NCBI GenBank assembly: GCA_002395405.1
Contig: DGWX01000055.1
Coordinates: 1-5,393 of the forward strand
Origin: Christensenella sp. UBA4247
Lineage (GTDB): Bacteria; Bacillota; Clostridia; Christensenellales; CAG-1252
DNA length: 5,393 nucleotides
Direction of reading: 5' to 3'
The translations under genes were made by a program, and so were the position numbers. Below, piece by piece: positions 3,768 through 5,393 of this stretch. The notes beneath the pieces were generated by a model, which searched no databases, was not told the origin of the DNA, and was given only the letters and a program-made list of their open reading frames with translations. Numbering within the stretch: position 1 is the first letter of the stretch; each line of letters opens with the position of its first letter.

Positions 3768-5393
3768 ATGTTTGATAAGTTTTCAAAACAAGCGGAACAG
3801 GCAGTGGATTATGCAACGAAATTGGCTTCGCGCTCCGGGGGACTTCTCGGAACGGAACACCTTTTGGCAGGCGTGCTTGCGGTCGATCCCGATCTGTCCG
3901 GAGCGATGGGAAGCCGCGGCATAACGGCAGACGCGGTCGTTCGCCATATCGGAACGAACCATAGCGTTATTTCCACGATCAAGGTATCGGATAATTCCGC
4001 GATCGTAATCAAAAAATCTCAAATGTTTGCGGACAAGCTCGGGGCGGACGAGGTGTTTCCCGCTCATATTCTTCTCGGTATCTTGGATACGCCGAGCGTA
4101 GCTACGAGTATTTTAATGGCGTACGGTGTAAATCCCCGAGAAGCGTATTCGAATATCGTTTCCGTACTCTCGGACGGAGAGGAGGAGGAAAAATCCGAGT
4201 CGAGCGATATTTTCTCCGATCTCGAACAACTTTACGATCGCTTAAATCATTCGAGGGATGAAAGCGAGCCTCGTCAAGAGCGTTCCGCTAAAGCAATGAA
4301 AAGAGGAGGAAGTAAACTTGAGGAAGCGCTGAAAGGGATCGGAGATGATTTGACCGCTCGCGCTAAATCCGGCAAGCTCGATCCTGTGATCGGAAGAAAA
4401 AACGAGATCGAGAGAATTATTCAAATTTTATCAAGAAGAACGAAAAACAATCCCGTTTTGATCGGTGAACCGGGCGTTGGGAAAACGGCGATCGTGGAAG
4501 GTTTGGCGGAAGCGATCGTATCGGGGAACGTTCCCGAAACGTTAAAAAACAAACGAATTTTTACGCTGGATATAACGGGTGTCGTCGCAGGAACGAAGTA
4601 CCGCGGAGAGTTTGAAGAGAAGCTTAAAAACGCGATCGACGCGATCAAGGAAGCGGGAGACGTGATCGTGTTTATAGACGAGATCCATATGCTTGTCGGC
4701 GCGGGTGCCGGAAACGAAAGCAGTATGGACGCGGCGAATATTTTGAAACCGATGCTCGCGAGGGGTGAGCTTCAAGTCGTCGGCGCGACTACTCTCGACG
4801 AGTATCGAAAGAACATCGAAAAAGACGCGGCTCTCGAAAGGCGTTTCCAACCGATCATGGTCGATCCGCCTTCGGTCGAAGATACGATCACGATCTTAAA
4901 AGGGTTGCGAAATAAGTACGAAGAACACCATAAAGTAAAAATAACGGACGAGGCGCTTTCCGCCGCGGCGGTTTTATCCGATCGATATATTACCGATCGA
5001 TATTTGCCCGATAAAGCGATCGATCTTATAGACGAAGCGGCGAGCCGCAAACGCATTTTAAGTTATACGGCGCCCGATTCGATCAACGAATTGGAATCCA
5101 AGATCGCGGAACTCGAAAGCAAAATAACGGAAAGCGCAAAACACGAAAATTACGAAAAGGCGGCTTCTTTGAAAAAAGAGAAAGACGAACTCGTCATGAA
5201 ACTTTCGAAAAGCAAATTGAATTGGTCTTCGGAAGTAAGCACATCCGAGCTTTCCATTTCCGAGCAGGATATCGCGGAGATCGTTTCCAAATGGACGAAT
5301 ATTCCGGTTGTAAAGCTGACCGAAGCGGAAGCGGATAGACTGATGAATCTCGAAGGAGAACTCGCAAAACGCGTAGTCGGTCAAAAAGAAGCG
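3768..5393 (+). CDS. clpC: ATP-dependent Clp protease ATP-binding subunit ClpC, N-terminal two thirds (partial)
   Basis: ClpC is a hexameric AAA+ unfoldase that passes phosphoarginine-marked or adaptor-delivered proteins to ClpP. The window holds 542 codons with no stop and ends at the threshold of the second ATPase domain (KRVVGQKEA). Order: N-domain of two Clp repeats (about 1-136), a charged linker (137-182), the D1 AAA+ domain with Walker A GEPGVGKT (233-240), Walker B VFIDEIH (301-307), sensor GATTLDEYRK (339-348) and arginine-finger region ALERRF (355-360), then a middle domain with UVR-like coiled coil (about 438-482) and WTNIPVVKL (509-517). The middle domain separates ClpC from ClpA and is far shorter than that of ClpB. 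The first repeat keeps GTEH (28-31), but the second has FPAH (97-100), losing a glutamate that binds phosphoarginine in Bacillus ClpC. The linker is acidic and about 20 residues longer than in Bacillus. The missing part would hold D2 and the ClpP-docking loop. Confidence 0.95.
   Translation, partial: MFDKFSKQAEQAVDYATKLASRSGGLLGTEHLLAGVLAVDPDLSGAMGSRGITADAVVRHIGTNHSVISTIKVSDNSAIVIKKSQMFADKLGADEVFPAHILLGILDTPSVATSILMAYGVNPREAYSNIVSVLSDGEEEEKSESSDIFSDLEQLYDRLNHSRDESEPRQERSAKAMKRGGSKLEEALKGIGDDLTARAKSGKLDPVIGRKNEIERIIQILSRRTKNNPVLIGEPGVGKTAIVEGLAEAIVSGNVPETLKNKRIFTLDITGVVAGTKYRGEFEEKLKNAIDAIKEAGDVIVFIDEIHMLVGAGAGNESSMDAANILKPMLARGELQVVGATTLDEYRKNIEKDAALERRFQPIMVDPPSVEDTITILKGLRNKYEEHHKVKITDEALSAAAVLSDRYITDRYLPDKAIDLIDEAASRKRILSYTAPDSINELESKIAELESKITESAKHENYEKAASLKKEKDELVMKLSKSKLNWSSEVSTSELSISEQDIAEIVSKWTNIPVVKLTEAEADRLMNLEGELAKRVVGQKEA

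Noticed and set aside
4979..5005. Direct repeat CCGATCGATAT (4979 and repeated near 4994).
   Set aside because: It encodes the conserved SDRYITDRYLPDKAIDL stretch of ClpC, where two Asp-Arg-Tyr triplets follow each other. It is explained by protein sequence plus codon preference, not by a mobile or regulatory repeat.

Overview
The window looks like chromosomal DNA from a Bacillota-type bacterium, probably an uncultured Clostridia lineage. The evidence is the mcsA-mcsB-clpC order, which is a Gram-positive protein quality-control cassette, together with purine-rich Shine-Dalgarno sites, the standard genetic code and a Bacillus-like S21 tail. I cannot place it at genus level. There are no mobile elements, tRNA or rRNA genes, CRISPR arrays or phage genes, and coding density is high.

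Layout. Positions 1-62 are the last codons of rpsU (ribosomal protein S21) on the + strand. Positions 76-105 form a symmetric hairpin with T-runs on both strands, which can stop both rpsU and the convergent gene dinB. Positions 121-1356 on the - strand encode a complete Y-family translesion DNA polymerase. The AT-rich gap 1357-1467 holds back-to-back promoters, one for dinB and one for the + strand operon. That operon is galU-like nucleotidylyltransferase (1468-2310), mcsA (2328-2780), mcsB (2782-3765) and clpC (3768 to the window end, partial). The last three genes are separated by only 1-2 bases.

How the genes work together. McsB is a protein-arginine kinase, McsA is its zinc-binding activator, and ClpC is the Hsp100 unfoldase that recognises phosphoarginine-tagged clients through its N-terminal domain and feeds them to ClpP. 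McsA and the ClpC middle domain both carry a UVR-type helical hairpin with the same NYEKAA core. In Bacillus the repressor gene ctsR opens this operon. Here ctsR is absent from that place, a GalU-like gene sits there instead, and I find no good CtsR box or CIRCE element at the promoter.

Most interesting points: the second half of the ClpC N-domain has lost the GTEH glutamate that forms one of the two phosphoarginine pockets (FPAH instead); a sugar-nucleotide enzyme leads a proteolysis operon; the galU promoter lies so close to the start that the predicted transcript begins within or next to the Shine-Dalgarno; and the palindrome CGATCG is strongly over-represented. I see no wholly new system. 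This is a recognisable quality-control operon with lineage-specific changes.
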